Positions 62,284 through 64,000 of a stretch of DNA of 64,000 bases are shown in pieces. Made by a program: the position numbers and the translations under genes. How positions within the stretch are numbered: position 1 is the first letter of the stretch; each line of letters starts with the position of its first letter. The stretch comes from an uncultured Alphaproteobacteria bacterium (GTDB lineage: Bacteria > Pseudomonadota > Alphaproteobacteria > UBA8366 > JADFVY01), in NCBI GenBank assembly GCA_947259105.1, contig CAMYKU010000008.1, positions 1-64,000 of the forward strand, given 5' to 3'. The notes beneath the pieces were generated by a model. That model saw only the letters and a program-made list of their open reading frames with translations. It was not told the DNA's origin and ran no database searches.

Positions 62284-62340
62284 ATGAAATGCATTAGATT
62301 CCCGGGAGATCCTCCCGGCGTCGGGGCGATGCCCAAGTGA
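62284..62340 (+). pseudogene. Possible 5' remnant of a second GIY-YIG gene
   Basis: After the right palindrome, at the same spacing as the intact gene, ATGAAATGC begins an 18-codon frame that ends in TGA at 62340, overlapping the GTG start of the kinase. Many GIY-YIG genes of this type begin Met-Lys-Cys, so this may be the start of a lost copy. The rest of the frame shows no GIY-YIG sequence. It might now serve translational coupling to the kinase. Confidence 0.35.
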
Positions 62341-63710
62341 ATGTGAGGCCCCGCTCGCTCGCATCCCGGTTGGTGATTGGGGCGATTCTGTGGATTGCGG
62401 CGGCGCTGGCGATCGGCGGCCTGCTGATTTCCGCTCTGTTCCGGGATTCCGTCGAGCGCAACTTCGACGCCCGGCTGACCGTGCATGTGGATTCCCTGAT
62501 CGCGGTGAGCCGGTATGACGATTCCGGCCGTTTGATCCTGTCGCGCACCCTGCCCGAGCCGCGGTTCGACCTGCCCTATTCGGGCTGGTACTGGCAGATC
62601 TCCGACCACCGGGGCGCCGTGCTCGTCCGCTCGCGCTCGCTGTGGGACGAGACCCTGGACATTACGGCGCCCGGCGCACAGGGCGGCATGCGGACCGAGG
62701 AAATGCCGGGTCCGGACGGCGCGATGCTGAGAGTGCGCTTCATCGATGTGACCCTCCCCGAGATGCCGCAGCCCGCGCCCCCGGTCCGGTTTGCCGTCGC
62801 CGCGGACCGCAGCGAGCTGAAGGACGAGTTGCGGCCGTTCAATCTTGCGCTGCTGTGGTCGATGGGCGCGCTCGGACTGGGCCTCGCGGTCGCGGTCGCG
62901 ATTCAGGTCCGTTTCGGCCTGCAGCCCTTGCGGCGGGTCCGCATTGCGCTGGCGGATATCCGGGGCGGAAGAACCGAGCGTATGGAGGGCGACTGGCCGT
63001 CCGAAGTCCAGCCCCTTGTCAGTGAGCTCGATTCGCTTCTGGAGCACAATGCCGCGGTCCTCGATCGCGCGCGCACCCATGTCGGCAATCTCGCCCACGC
63101 CCTGAAGACGCCCCTCGCGGTCCTGGGGAACGAAGCGTCCCGCCGGCAGGGCCCGCGGGCCGACGCGATCGGCCGGCAGGTGGGCACCATGCGCCGCTGG
63201 GTCGACCACTACCTGTCGCGCGCCAGGGCCGCTGCGACAGGCGCCGTGCTGGGTGCGCGGACCCCGGTTGCGCCGGTCATCGGCGATCTGAAGCGTACCC
63301 TGCAGCGAATCCATGCCGAGCGGCCGGTCGAGATCGTCGTACAGGTGGAAGGCGAGCCCGTGGCGTTTCGCGGTGAGCGGCAGGACCTCGAGGAGATGAT
63401 CGGAAACCTGCTGGACAATGCCTGCAAGTGGGCCGCGTCGCGGGCGGTGATTTCGGCCACGCGGACGGACGGCCGGCTGGTCGTGACGATCGACGATGAC
63501 GGCGCCGGCCTTCCCGCCTCGCAGCACGGCGAAGCGATGGGGCGTGGCCGGCGCCTTGACGAGACGTCCCCGGGAAGCGGGCTGGGTCTCGCCATCGTTT
63601 CCGATATCGCCGGGCTATACGGCGGAAAACTGCAGCTCGACGAATCGCCAATCGGAGGATTGCGCACGGTGCTCACGCTGCCCCTCGCGGCCGACCAGGC
63701 GGTATCTTGA
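62337..63710 (+). CDS. Sensor histidine kinase (PhoQ/FeuQ-like)
   Basis: 457 residues. Membrane helices at about 12-35 and 168-190 bracket a periplasmic domain of some 130 residues (contains SGWYWQISD and VRSRSLWDE). HAMP-like sequence follows, then THVGNLAHALKTPLAVL with phospho-acceptor H254, and ATPase motifs IGNLLDNACKWA, DDDGAGLP and GSGLGLAIVSDIA. The LAHALKTPL form is typical of PhoQ-like kinases and matches the upstream PhoP-type regulator. GTG start at 62337; a GTG at 62343 is an alternative. Confidence 0.92.
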   Translation: MNVRPRSLASRLVIGAILWIAAALAIGGLLISALFRDSVERNFDARLTVHVDSLIAVSRYDDSGRLILSRTLPEPRFDLPYSGWYWQISDHRGAVLVRSRSLWDETLDITAPGAQGGMRTEEMPGPDGAMLRVRFIDVTLPEMPQPAPPVRFAVAADRSELKDELRPFNLALLWSMGALGLGLAVAVAIQVRFGLQPLRRVRIALADIRGGRTERMEGDWPSEVQPLVSELDSLLEHNAAVLDRARTHVGNLAHALKTPLAVLGNEASRRQGPRADAIGRQVGTMRRWVDHYLSRARAAATGAVLGARTPVAPVIGDLKRTLQRIHAERPVEIVVQVEGEPVAFRGERQDLEEMIGNLLDNACKWAASRAVISATRTDGRLVVTIDDDGAGLPASQHGEAMGRGRRLDETSPGSGLGLAIVSDIAGLYGGKLQLDESPIGGLRTVLTLPLAADQAVS

Positions 63711-63840
63711 ATCCCGGGTGCATGAATCCCACATATCGAAAAGCCGCGGGGCGCGTGCGCCCGCGGCAACCCGGAGCGCCGTTACGGGCTCCACAACACA
63801 GCTACCCGCTCACAACGGGAAAAGAGGAGGTGGCTGGACG

Positions 63841-64000
63841 ATGACGAGATTGTCACTGTTCAACAGCCCATTGTTGTTGGGCTTCGATCATTTCGAGCGC
63901 GTCCTGGACCGCGTCGCGAAGATGCCGGCCGAGGGTTACCCGCCGTACAACATCGAACAGACCGGTGAAAGCCGCCTGCGGATCACGCTGGCCGTGGCCG
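63841..64000 (+). CDS. Hsp20 family small heat-shock protein (partial)
   Basis: The first 53 codons before the window ends. MTRLSLFNSPLLLGFDHFER and VAKMPAEGYPPYNIEQTGES followed by LRITLAVA match IbpA-type alpha-crystallin proteins, whose beta-sandwich begins at the YPPYNIE stretch. AGGAGG lies 13 bases upstream. Such proteins hold unfolding proteins for refolding. Confidence 0.92.
   Translation, partial: MTRLSLFNSPLLLGFDHFERVLDRVAKMPAEGYPPYNIEQTGESRLRITLAVA

Overview
The window is GC-rich, densely coded DNA from an alphaproteobacterium, most likely a member of the Rhodospirillales or a close relative. The inference rests on gene content and order: a ChvI/ChvG pair with the truncated HPr kinase-RapZ-EIIA-HPr-EI cassette, ahcY followed by a DivL-type tyrosine pseudo-kinase, alphaproteobacterial AddB/AddA, the trpF-trpB-trpA-accD-folC neighbourhood, aroA-cmk-rpsA-ihfB-lapA-pyrF on one strand, and a class II EPSP synthase. 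No plasmid or phage functions are seen, so this looks like chromosome with accessory insertions.

Layout. 0-6.3 kb: end of an isopropylmalate-dehydrogenase-type gene, a PAS_5 protein, a three-polypeptide nitrile hydratase/thiocyanate hydrolase set, a YqaA-like membrane protein, a broken Ca2+/Na+ exchanger, and a cobalamin-riboswitch-led cbtB-cbtA-flavin/heme-binding operon. 6.5-9.0 kb: chvI-chvG. 9.0-17.0 kb: accessory block (alkaline phosphatase, DUF1269 coiled-coil protein, sulfatase, AraC regulator, AEC permease) lying between chvG and hprK, which are usually adjacent. 17.2-22.5 kb: hprK-rapZ-EIIA-ptsH-ptsP, then ahcY behind a perfect palindrome. 22.6-35.3 kb: divL, a ferredoxin-NADP reductase on the other strand, tsaE-amgK-murU-addB-addA in overlapping genes, and trxA.

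35.5-48.5 kb: M14 peptidase, then on the minus strand folC, accD, trpA and trpB. A block of phospholipid-synthesis-like genes, a DedA-like gene, a PEP-mutase-family gene and a dctM remnant separates trpB from trpF-pyrF; lapA and ihfB follow. 48.7-53.1 kb: rpsA with a long repetitive tail, cmk, aroA. 53.3-58.9 kb: TIGR02300 protein, tRNA-Ala(GGC), a carbamoylase-type amidase, ChaN-like lipoprotein, cytochrome c, a lone ccmH, and hemN behind an FNR-type box. 59.2-64.0 kb: a repeat-rich glycine-zipper protein divergent from a PepSY-response regulator-histidine kinase operon, in which a GIY-YIG gene flanked by two long palindromes sits between regulator and kinase, then the start of an Hsp20 gene.

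How the genes work together: the PTS proteins form a regulatory (not transporting) phosphorelay with HprK and RapZ, probably talking to ChvG/ChvI. DivL belongs to the CckA-ChpT-CtrA cell-cycle circuit. AmgK/MurU recycle cell-wall sugars, and AddAB repairs double-strand breaks. The most unusual local structures are the palindrome/GIY-YIG unit inside a two-component operon, the 180-residue S1 tail, the two interrupted conserved gene clusters, and a duplicated 28-bp operator-like motif next to the PepSY operon.
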